A stretch of 64,000 nucleotides of DNA from Betaproteobacteria bacterium (GTDB lineage: Bacteria; Pseudomonadota; Gammaproteobacteria; Burkholderiales; Thiobacillaceae). Shown in pieces: positions 18,106 through 25,748 of the stretch (position 1 is its first letter; each line of letters starts with the position of its first letter). The translations under genes and the position numbers were made by a program. The stretch lies in NCBI GenBank assembly GCA_016219425.1, contig JACRNB010000002.1:1-64000 (forward strand), in the 5' to 3' direction. The notes under the pieces were generated by a model. It did no database searches. It saw only the letters and a list, made by a program, of their open reading frames with translations, and was not told the origin of the DNA.

Positions 18106-18783
18106 ATGCCCATTCCCAACCCCTTTACCTCCGCCATTCCTGAAATCATCAGCGTGGGCGCCAGCGCCGTGGAGAAGGTGGCCGGCGTGTTCACCACCAA
18201 TGTCGAAAAGGACGCCCAGCGTTCCGCCGAGGAACAGATGGCCCTGCTCCAGGCCTATCAGGCCGAGTTCAACGAGCGCCAGAACCGCACCTGGGCGGAT
18301 TCCCTGGCGGACGCCTTCAACCGCCTGATCCGGCCTTTCATCGTCACCATCGTCATCTTCATCTTCGTGGTGGCCTATGTGAACCCGGCCCACTTCGCCC
18401 AGATCGCCACCGCTCTGGGGGCCATTCCCAATGGGTATTGGGCGCTGGTCAGCGTCATCATCGGCTTCTACTTCGGCGGTCGCATGCAGTTGAAGAGCCA
18501 GGACTTCGCCTTCCAGCAGCATCAGGCGGAGGCGGTGCGCGCCCTGATCGAGACGCGCAAGGAGTTCCGCAAGCTGGAGATGGACAACGACGAGCCGGAC
18601 AAGGCGGCGGGCGACAGCGTGGCCAAGGCGGAGCCGGTGAAGCTGGCGCGGGAAGGCCAGGGCCGCAACCGTGTGGTGGCCGCGTTCCTGAGCGCCGCGC
18701 CGGAGGAACGCGAGCAAAAACTGACCGAAACCGTCGCCAAGGTGGAGGCGGCGAGTGCGGGAGAAGGGCATGTCCTGTTCTGA
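18106..18783 (+). CDS. Holin-like membrane protein (3TM holin type)
   Basis: A 225-aa protein resembling holins of the 3TM/gene-transfer-release family. An amphipathic N-terminal part is followed by membrane segments near residues 76-92 (P-F-I-V-T-I-V-I-F-I-F-V-V-A-Y-V) and 111-127 (Y-W-A-L-V-S-V-I-I-G-F-Y-F-G-G-R). The F-Y-F-G-G-R motif at the end of the last helix is typical of the family. A ~95-residue charged C-terminal tail makes it longer than usual holins (about 130-150 aa) and could face the cytoplasm. It is tightly spaced after the muramidase, which fits a role in releasing that enzyme or the assembled eCIS particles. Confidence 0.85.
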   Translation: MPIPNPFTSAIPEIISVGASAVEKVAGVFTTNVEKDAQRSAEEQMALLQAYQAEFNERQNRTWADSLADAFNRLIRPFIVTIVIFIFVVAYVNPAHFAQIATALGAIPNGYWALVSVIIGFYFGGRMQLKSQDFAFQQHQAEAVRALIETRKEFRKLEMDNDEPDKAAGDSVAKAEPVKLAREGQGRNRVVAAFLSAAPEEREQKLTETVAKVEAASAGEGHVLF

Positions 18784-18795
18784 CGCGCGCCGGCC

Positions 18796-20757
18796 ATGAC
18801 CGATCTCTCCCAACCCGCCATCGCGCCCCCGGCGCAGGAACTTGCCCGCGCCCTGGTGCGCTCCGGTCTGGCCCGCTTTGCCGCGCGCCGCCTGCCCGAG
18901 CCCGCCGCCGTAACCGCCCTGCTGGGCGATGCGCCCGGCCTGGAGCAGGCCCTGGGCGCCTTCGGCTGGGATGCCGCCTGTCGCAGCCTGGCGTCCCGCG
19001 CCGCCGCGCTGGGCGGACCCCTCGGGCGGCTGCTGCGCGACTTCCAGTTGCAACTGCATGAGTGCTTCCTGCTGGCGCTGGCGGGCGAGGTGGAGGCGGA
19101 CCCGACCCTGGCGCTGGCCCTGGCGGAACTGCAAGCCCCGGCCCGGCAGCCCCGGCCCGGCGTTCATCTGTGCATGGACCTGTGCGCCGAGTTGTTCGGG
19201 GCGCAGGTCACGCCCCTGCAACTGGCGGATCACGCCCTGGCCCACGCCGGCCTGTGGCGGGTGGAAGGGGAGGGCGGCATGCCCCTGGCCCTGCATACCC
19301 TGACCATGCCGCCGCGCCTGTGGGGGGTGTTGTGCGGGACGCAGACCCCCTGGCCGGGCTGCACCGTGCTGGATGCCGGCGCTGCGGCGCTGCTGCCGGC
19401 GGCCCTGCGGGCGCAGTTTCCCCAATTGGCGTTGTTGCTGCGCGGTGGAGCGGCCCAGGCCGTGGCGTTCCGGGGTGCGCGCGGGGCGGCGCGTCTGGCC
19501 GCCGCCCAGTTGGGCGAAGCCCTGGGGCTGCTGGCGGTGGAGGTTCCCCTGGAGCAGTGGGAGGGCCAGCCGGCCCTGGCCACCGCCTGCCGTTATGCGG
19601 GCTGGTTGCCGGTGCTGACGCCGCGTCTGGGGCCGGGCGAGCAGTTTCGTCTGGCCCGGCACGGCGATCTCGCCCTCCCCGTGGCCCTGGCCCTGGGGCG
19701 GGAGGGGGCGGTGGAGTGCCCCGGTCTGGTGGAGATCGACCTGCCCGCTCTGGACCGGGCGGAGCGCCGCGCCGTCTGGCAGGGGGTGCTGGGCGACGTC
19801 TCCCTGCCGGCGGAGGCGGAACTGGCGCAACTGGACGGTCCCGCCATCCAGACCCTGGCGGAACGCGCCTTGCTGGATGCGCGCCGGCTGGGGGAGCCGC
19901 TGTCGGCGGATCACGTCGCCCACGCGCGCGGCCTGCACGGGGCGGATCGTCTGCGTCTGCTGGCGCAGCCGGTGCATCGCCGGGTGGACGCGCAGGCCCT
20001 GGTGTTGCCGGGGACGTTGAAGGCCCAGTTTGACGATCTGGTGATGCGTTGCCTGCGCCGCGAACATCTGGCCGAGGGTTTGGGCGTGACCTTGCACGCC
20101 ACCGCCAGCCCCGGCGTGCGCGCGCTGTTCACGGGCGAGAGCGGTACGGGCAAGAGTCTGGCCGCCTCTCACCTGGCCACGCGCCTGTCCGCGCCGCTGT
20201 ACCGCGTGGACCTGTCGGCGGTGATGAACAAGTATGTGGGCGAGTCGGAGAAGAACCTGGGCCTGGTGCTGGACGAGGCCGCCGCCAACGACGTGATCCT
20301 GCTGCTGGACGAGGCCGATGCCCTGTTCGGGCGGCGTTCGGACGGCGGTGAGACGGGCGAGCGTTACGCCAACATGCTCACCAACTTTCTGCTTACGCGC
20401 ATCGAGAGCCACCCCGGCATCGTTGTCCTCACCAGCAACAGCCGCAGCCGCATCGACCCGGCGTTCACGCGCCGGCTGGACGCCATCCTGGAGTTCCCCC
20501 TGCCCGGCGGCGAGGAGCGTCTGCTTCTGTGGGCGGCGCACCTGGGCGAGCGCAGCCCCGGCGAGGAGGCGGTGCGGCCTCTCGCCGCCTATAGCGATCT
20601 GGCGGGCGGGCACATCCGCAACGCCGTGCTCAACGCCGCCGCGCGGGGACCGTTGCACGGCCCGCTGGAGGCCAGCCTGCTGGTGGCGGCGCTGGGCGAG
20701 GAGTACCGCAAGCTGGGGCGCGAGTTGCCGCCGCAGCTCAGGAAGATAGGAGGCTGA
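18796..20757 (+). CDS. eCIS AAA+ ATPase (Afp15-like)
   Basis: A 653-aa protein with a variable N-terminal ~400 residues and a C-terminal AAA+ module. Walker A is G-E-S-G-T-G-K-S (447-454). Walker B is V-I-L-L-L-D-E-A-D-A (500-509). Sensor 1 is V-L-T-S-N-S, followed by D-P-A-F-T-R-R with the arginine finger. Afp15-type ATPases are conserved in eCIS loci, where they are needed for assembly or cargo handling. The gene starts 12 nt after the holin and ends 2 nt before the DUF4157 gene, so the three are co-transcribed. Confidence 0.93.
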   Translation: MTDLSQPAIAPPAQELARALVRSGLARFAARRLPEPAAVTALLGDAPGLEQALGAFGWDAACRSLASRAAALGGPLGRLLRDFQLQLHECFLLALAGEVEADPTLALALAELQAPARQPRPGVHLCMDLCAELFGAQVTPLQLADHALAHAGLWRVEGEGGMPLALHTLTMPPRLWGVLCGTQTPWPGCTVLDAGAAALLPAALRAQFPQLALLLRGGAAQAVAFRGARGAARLAAAQLGEALGLLAVEVPLEQWEGQPALATACRYAGWLPVLTPRLGPGEQFRLARHGDLALPVALALGREGAVECPGLVEIDLPALDRAERRAVWQGVLGDVSLPAEAELAQLDGPAIQTLAERALLDARRLGEPLSADHVAHARGLHGADRLRLLAQPVHRRVDAQALVLPGTLKAQFDDLVMRCLRREHLAEGLGVTLHATASPGVRALFTGESGTGKSLAASHLATRLSAPLYRVDLSAVMNKYVGESEKNLGLVLDEAAANDVILLLDEADALFGRRSDGGETGERYANMLTNFLLTRIESHPGIVVLTSNSRSRIDPAFTRRLDAILEFPLPGGEERLLLWAAHLGERSPGEEAVRPLAAYSDLAGGHIRNAVLNAAARGPLHGPLEASLLVAALGEEYRKLGRELPPQLRKIGG

Positions 20758-20759
20758 CC

Positions 20760-23700
20760 ATGGCGAGCGCGTCCACGAAATCCGCGTCCAAGGGCGCTCC
20801 GACGCCGAAGCAGGAGGAGAAGAAGGCCGCGCGCCGCCCTGCCGTGGCGCGCGTCCCCGCCTTCGCCCAGGCCAAATTGGCGGTGAGCAGGCCGGGCGAC
20901 GCCCACGAGCGCGAGGCGGACCAGGTGGCCGCCCAGGTGGCGCGGGCGGCGAAGACGCCCGCGGAGGTGCAGCGCGCCAGCCTGGAGCCGGGCGTCACGC
21001 CGCAGAAACGGGAGGAATCGCTCGCGCCCAAGGCGGTTCCGGCGGCGCAGGAGATTCAGAAGAAGGCCGCGCCTCCCGCAGGCGCTGGCGAGGGCGTCTT
21101 CCCCCTTTGCAGAAGGGGGAGTGAAGGGGATTTGAGCCGGGCCGCTTCGGCGGATGCCCCAGAAATCCCCCCTGCCCCCCTTTTGCAAAGGGGGGGAAAA
21201 CCAGCGGAAGGCATGGCGGGGCGGGAAGTCCCGGCCAGCGCCGAGGCGCGCATCGAGGCGAAACGCGGCGCGGGCGCACCCTTGCCGGAGACGGTGTTGA
21301 ACGAGATGCAGGGGCGCATCGGCCATGATTTTTCCGCCGTGCGCATCCATACCGACAAGGAGGCGGCGGACCTCAACACGGAAATGCAGGCCCGCGCCTT
21401 CACCGTGGGCAGCGACGTGTTCTTCGCGCCGGGCGAGTACGCGCCCGGCACGGATGCGGGGCGGGAACTGCTGGCGCATGAGCTGACGCATGTGGTGCAG
21501 CAGGGGGGAGGAGTGCGGCGTTTGTCGCGTCTGGTTGACCCGGCGCCGAGCCCGATGCCCGCCAGCGGTTCCGCCGCCGATACGGCTCTGAATAACGTGT
21601 CCGTGCTGGAAATCCCGCCCATCAAGTACCGCCATCTTCCCTTGTATACCGGTGCGGGCGCGCGCCGCGCCGCAGGGTATGCACGCAACACCAGCCAGGC
21701 GCAGACCACGGTCTGGAATAACGGAATCAGCCTGACCGAGGCGGTCATCGAGCAGAAGCTCAAGGCCGAGGATCCGGCCTTTGTCAGGCCGGCGGCGCCT
21801 AGCGCACCCGTCAATTTCAAGATCGGCGCACAGGTCTATTCCACGCCGTGGAAGTCGCTACATGCGCGCCTGCTGATTCCGGACTGGGACCGCAGGGGCA
21901 CGCCGCTGACGACGCGCGGGGAGAAGTTTCAGGTTGACCATATGGTGGAGTTGCAGGTCTTCGGGGATACGACCGGTGATGCCGGCAATGTCATCGGCAA
22001 CCTGGAATTACTGAAGGGGACGCCCAACGCCAGTTCCGGTTCCACGATCAAGGGCGGCGTCTATGCCAAGGTGGAGGCCTATCTGGCGGCGAGCGACCCG
22101 GCGTTCAGCGCCCTGGCCGCCAAGACGCGACAGGCGCGGGTCAAGCAATGGCTGGACACCCATAGCATCACCTTCACCACCATCAATCGCGGCGCGGGTC
22201 AGGCGGGGGACGATGCGGATTGGTGGACGCGGACGGAAATCGACGAAGGCGCACCGCTTGAGGACGCGCAACCCGCTCCGGCGGCGCGCCTGCAGGGCAA
22301 GCCGGGGGAATTTGTCCTGGCCTCCGGCGCAGGCGGAATCGAAGTTGCCCGCTACAACTACGATGCGCTCCAGTTTCAGCCCAAGAACGAACGCCTGCGC
22401 AAGGCCATGGCCGGGGTCAGGATCAGCGAGTTTCAGCTTGCCGCGGCAGTGGAGGCCGGCAACGCGGGCGATCCCGCCGGTTTCATGCTGGCGACCTGGA
22501 ATCTGCCCGAGAACTTCAGGGCGGGCGAGGCTGTGCAGATACCGTTGGTGACGGTTGGTCCGTATTGCGCCAGCCCTGGGGCGATTCCGGCCTTGAATAC
22601 CGATTTTTCGCACCTGAGCCCGGTGAGCTTGCCGCAGGTGGAGATTCGCGATGGCCGTCTGTACGCCGAGGGTCAGCTCACGCCCAGCATCCCCCTGTTT
22701 GCCGGACATCCCATCCAGGTCGTCCTGGATGGCGATGACCTGCGGTTTTCAATGGAGTACGCCGCCAGCCAGCTCAGCCTGCCGATTCCGGGCATTGCCG
22801 TGCAGGACGGTTCGGTGGCCTTGTTCTACAGCACGCAGGAAGGGTTTGGCGGGTCCGGGCAGGTAGGGCTGGGAATGGACAAGGTTGGAACCGGTGCGCT
22901 GGCGGTTGAGGTCAGCCAGAACAGCGGTTTTTCCGCTACGGGCGAATTCAACTTTGACCCTGGCTTGTTCGACCGCGCTTCGATCCAGATCCACTACCGC
23001 GACGGCCAGTTCGGCGGCGGCGGCGAGATTGGCATCGACACCCCCGGCAAGGTCCGGGGTATCCAGTCCGCCAACCTTGCCGTGCAGTTTCAGGAAGGGG
23101 CCTTTTCCGCCAGCGGTGAGGTGCAGCCCAGCATTCCCGGCGTGCAGCAGGCGGGGCTGACGGTGGCGCATTCGGAGGCGGAGGGGCTGGTCATCGGCGG
23201 CAATCTGCAATTGGCGGCCAATCCGGCCATCCGCTCCGGCAGCGTGGATGTGACCGTGAAGAAGGTGGATGACCTGTGGAAGGTGAGCGCAGCCGGCACG
23301 GCGCAGCCGGCCATTCCCGGCATCAATTCGGAACTGCGCGTGAGCTACGACGATGGCGCCTTCAGCGCCGAGGCGAGCGGCGAATATGGCCGGGGCATGC
23401 TCAAGGGGACGGCCAATGTGGGCGTGACCAACCGCAGTCTGGACGACGCCGGGCAGCCCACAGGAGCGCCCGCGCCGGATGCGCCGCTCATCGTCTATGG
23501 CGGCGGTTCCGCCAGCATCACCTTCGCGCCCTGGCTCCAGGGTACGGCGGGGATGCAGTTCCGGCCCGACGGCAAGGTGGTGGTGTCGGGGGAGATTGGC
23601 CTGCCCAGCGCGCTGACGATCTTCCCGCGCAAGGAGTTGGATAAATCCTTGTTCTCGCTCGCCACCCAGATCCCCATCGTGCCGGGCATCGTGGCGGAGG

Positions 23701-24266
23701 TGGGGGGCAATCTGAAGGCCATCGCCGGGATCGGTCCGGGGCAGTTGGACCAGTTGCGCATCGGCGTGGACCACTACGAGCCGGAGGATGAATCCAAGAC
23801 CCGCATCACCGGCGACGCCCATCTCAATATTCCGGCGGATGCGGGGTTGCGCCTGGCGGCGCGGGCGGGGGTGGGCCTGGGCATCACCGGGGCCAGCGCC
23901 ACCGGTGGCCTGGAACTGGGCGGCATGGCGGGCATCGCCGGGGCGGCGGAGGCGGGGGTGCATATCGACTGGACGCCCGCCAGCGGTCTGGCCATCGACG
24001 CCGAGGGCTATCTCCACGCCGAGCCCAAGTTCAAGTTCGATGTGTCCGGGTATGTCGCCGTGACCGTGGCGGGGTTTGAGGTGTACGGCGATACCTATGA
24101 ATTCGCCGCCCTGGAACTGGGGTCGGACCTGCGCCTGGGGGTGCGATTCCCGATCCATTACCGCGACGGGCAACCGTTTGATGTCTCCCTCGACGACGTG
24201 CAGTTCGAAGTGCCGGAGGTGAATACGGACGCGCTGCTGGACGATCTGGGCGCGAAGATTTTCTGA
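20760..24266 (+). CDS. DUF4157 (eCIS core domain) protein with HNH-like segment, candidate cargo/effector
   Basis: An 1168-aa protein. The N-terminal region has the eCIS-associated P-G-D-x-x-E-R-E-A-D motif (~residues 45-54). DUF4157 follows (~174-247), ending in the metalloprotease-like H-E-L-T-H (240-244) followed by V-V-Q-Q. Next comes a segment with V-D-H-M-V-E-L-Q-V (Asp393, His394), N-L-E-L-L (Asn414) and a further Asn423, the spacing of a degenerate HNH/beta-beta-alpha-Me nuclease. The C-terminal ~600 residues are Gly-rich beta repeats (G-F-S-A-T-G-E-F-N-F; A-F-S-A-S-G-E-V-Q). About residues 113-151 are encoded by a dispersed palindromic repeat. DUF4157 proteins are typical eCIS-linked cargo or loading proteins. 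Whether the protease or nuclease parts are active is not known. Confidence 0.87.
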   Translation: MASASTKSASKGAPTPKQEEKKAARRPAVARVPAFAQAKLAVSRPGDAHEREADQVAAQVARAAKTPAEVQRASLEPGVTPQKREESLAPKAVPAAQEIQKKAAPPAGAGEGVFPLCRRGSEGDLSRAASADAPEIPPAPLLQRGGKPAEGMAGREVPASAEARIEAKRGAGAPLPETVLNEMQGRIGHDFSAVRIHTDKEAADLNTEMQARAFTVGSDVFFAPGEYAPGTDAGRELLAHELTHVVQQGGGVRRLSRLVDPAPSPMPASGSAADTALNNVSVLEIPPIKYRHLPLYTGAGARRAAGYARNTSQAQTTVWNNGISLTEAVIEQKLKAEDPAFVRPAAPSAPVNFKIGAQVYSTPWKSLHARLLIPDWDRRGTPLTTRGEKFQVDHMVELQVFGDTTGDAGNVIGNLELLKGTPNASSGSTIKGGVYAKVEAYLAASDPAFSALAAKTRQARVKQWLDTHSITFTTINRGAGQAGDDADWWTRTEIDEGAPLEDAQPAPAARLQGKPGEFVLASGAGGIEVARYNYDALQFQPKNERLRKAMAGVRISEFQLAAAVEAGNAGDPAGFMLATWNLPENFRAGEAVQIPLVTVGPYCASPGAIPALNTDFSHLSPVSLPQVEIRDGRLYAEGQLTPSIPLFAGHPIQVVLDGDDLRFSMEYAASQLSLPIPGIAVQDGSVALFYSTQEGFGGSGQVGLGMDKVGTGALAVEVSQNSGFSATGEFNFDPGLFDRASIQIHYRDGQFGGGGEIGIDTPGKVRGIQSANLAVQFQEGAFSASGEVQPSIPGVQQAGLTVAHSEAEGLVIGGNLQLAANPAIRSGSVDVTVKKVDDLWKVSAAGTAQPAIPGINSELRVSYDDGAFSAEASGEYGRGMLKGTANVGVTNRSLDDAGQPTGAPAPDAPLIVYGGGSASITFAPWLQGTAGMQFRPDGKVVVSGEIGLPSALTIFPRKELDKSLFSLATQIPIVPGIVAEVGGNLKAIAGIGPGQLDQLRIGVDHYEPEDESKTRITGDAHLNIPADAGLRLAARAGVGLGITGASATGGLELGGMAGIAGAAEAGVHIDWTPASGLAIDAEGYLHAEPKFKFDVSGYVAVTVAGFEVYGDTYEFAALELGSDLRLGVRFPIHYRDGQPFDVSLDDVQFEVPEVNTDALLDDLGAKIF
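21097..21206. repeat. Fragment of the 135-bp-type palindromic repeat translated within the DUF4157 gene
   Basis: CCCCTTTGCAGAAGGGGGAG, then GGGGATTTGAGCCGG, and later AAATCCCCCCTGCCCCCC match the hairpins and linker of the arrays, in the opposite orientation. The frame is preserved, giving a 35-40-residue insert between the N-terminal motif and DUF4157. Confidence 0.85.
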
Positions 24267-24290
24267 GGCGGGGCGCGCGGTATGCCGGAT

Positions 24291-24359
24291 GTAGCGCCGG
24301 CATCCTTGCCGGCTCTTGTGCGCACGCCCCCTGGGAGCCGGCAAGGATGCCGGCGCTAC
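24291..24359. repeat. REP-like inverted repeat (GTAGCGCCGGCATCC family)
   Basis: A second copy of the element at 17449. Its arms are perfectly complementary over ~24 nt. It lies between the convergent DUF4157 and malic enzyme genes, ending 5 bp from the malic enzyme stop. The hairpin could act as a bidirectional transcript end, although no T-run is present. Confidence 0.88.
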
Positions 24360-24363
24360 CGTT

Positions 24364-25602
24364 TCAGGCGTCCGCCGAGGTGATCTCCAGCCCCTGCCAC
24401 GCCGCTGCGGCGACGGCGGGGGGGATGATTTCGATCAGACGAGGGTCGAAGGGCTTGGGCAGGATGTACTCGCGCCCGAATTCCAGCTTGTCCAGGTTGT
24501 AGGCCTGGAGCACTTCCTCCGGCACGGGTTCGCGCGCGAGGGCGGCCAGGGCGCGGGCGGCGGCGATCATCATGGGTTGGGTGATGGCCTTGGCGCGGGC
24601 GTCGAACGTGCCCTTGAAGATGTAGGGGAAGCCCAGCACGTTGTTGACCTGGTTCGGGTAGTCGGAGCGGCCCGTGGCCATGAGGGCGTCGTCGCGGCAG
24701 GCGTGGACCTGGTCCGGGGTGATCTCCGGGTCCGGGTTGGCCATGGCGAACAGGATGGGCTTGGCGGCCATGCTTTTCACCATGTCCTGACTCACCAGGT
24801 TGGGTCCGGAGACGCCGATGAACACGTCCGCGCCGACCATGGCGTCGGCCAGGGTGCGCAGGTCGGTGGCCTTGGCAAATTCCTGTTTGTGCGCGTTGAG
24901 GTCGGTGCGGCCCGAGTGGATCACGCCTTTGCTGTCCACCAGGGTCATGTTCTCTTTCTTGCCGCCCATGGTGACCAGCAGGCGCATGCAGGCCAGACCG
25001 GCTGCGCCGGCGCCCAGGCAGACCAGCTTGAGCTGGTCCAGGCGCTTGCCCTGCACTTCGGCGGCGTTGATGAGGCCGGCGCACATGACCACGGCGGTGC
25101 CGTGCTGGTCGTCGTGGAACACGGGGATGTCGAGACGCGCCTTGAGCGCCGTTTCGATCTCGAAGCAGTGGGGCGCGGCGATGTCTTCCAGGTTGATGCC
25201 GCCAAAGGTGGGGGAGATGTTCACCACGGTTTCGATGAAGCTCTCCACGCTGGGTGCGGCGACTTCGATGTCGAACACGTCGATGCCGGCGAAGCGCTTG
25301 AACAGGATGCCCTTGCCTTCCATCACCGGCTTGCTGGCCAGCGGTCCCAGGTTGCCCAGGCCGAGGATGGCGGTGCCGTCGGTGATGACCGCGACCAGGT
25401 TGCCCTTGTTGGTGAAACGGTAGGCGTTGGCGGGGTCTTCCGCGATGGCGCGCACGGGGGCGGCGACGCCGGGGGTGTAGGCCAGGGAGAGGTCGGTCTG
25501 GGTGGTGCAGGGCTTGGAGGATTCGACTGAGATCTTTCCCGGCTTGGGGAACTCGTGGTAGTCGAGGGCGCGTTGTTTCAGGGTGGCTTTCGGGTCGCTC
25601 AT
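24364..25602 (-). CDS. NAD(P)-dependent malic enzyme (short form)
   Basis: A 412-aa enzyme that oxidatively decarboxylates malate to pyruvate. The start [16 protein letters not shown] is the conserved N-terminus, so I use the ATG at 25602 rather than the upstream extension. Motifs: [11 protein letters not shown] near residue 39, F-H-D-D-Q-H-G-T-A (metal/substrate binding), G-A-G-A-A-G (dinucleotide fold) and A-M-A-N-P-D-P-E-I. It lacks the C-terminal phosphotransacetylase-like domain of MaeB-type enzymes (~750 aa), so cofactor use cannot be told from length. It provides pyruvate and reducing power, plausibly useful for PHA synthesis. Confidence 0.95.
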   Translation of the reverse strand: MSDPKATLKQRALDYHEFPKPGKISVESSKPCTTQTDLSLAYTPGVAAPVRAIAEDPANAYRFTNKGNLVAVITDGTAILGLGNLGPLASKPVMEGKGILFKRFAGIDVFDIEVAAPSVESFIETVVNISPTFGGINLEDIAAPHCFEIETALKARLDIPVFHDDQHGTAVVMCAGLINAAEVQGKRLDQLKLVCLGAGAAGLACMRLLVTMGGKKENMTLVDSKGVIHSGRTDLNAHKQEFAKATDLRTLADAMVGADVFIGVSGPNLVSQDMVKSMAAKPILFAMANPDPEITPDQVHACRDDALMATGRSDYPNQVNNVLGFPYIFKGTFDARAKAITQPMMIAAARALAALAREPVPEEVLQAYNLDKLEFGREYILPKPFDPRLIEIIPPAVAAAAWQGLEITSADA

Positions 25603-25701
25603 GGGGGGCTCCATCCGGGAAGGCGTTGTCGTTGGACTATATATTGCTGCGGCGCAGTACGCACATCCCGGAAAAGTACTTAGGGATGCTCCGGGCCGCA
25701 A

Positions 25702-25731
25702 AAATAAAGCCGACCAAGGTCGGCTTTATTC
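25702..25731 (-). terminator. Rho-independent terminator of rne
   Basis: On the minus strand, AATAAAGCCGACC pairs with GGTCGGCTTTATT and is followed by TTTGCGG. The hairpin starts about 18 nt after the rne stop and lies between rne and the malic enzyme gene. Confidence 0.85.
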
Positions 25732-25748
25732 AGGGGCGCGTTTCCGGT

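Noticed and set aside
472-24266. Type VI secretion system or complete prophage
   Set aside because: No TssJLM membrane complex, ClpV or effector-immunity layout is seen, and no integrase, capsid, terminase or portal gene; the ATPase is Afp15-like and DUF4157 points to eCIS.
20760-24266. DUF4157 protein called as an active metalloprotease
   Set aside because: H-E-L-T-H is present, but DUF4157 is mainly known as an eCIS-associated domain and catalytic activity cannot be claimed from the motif alone.
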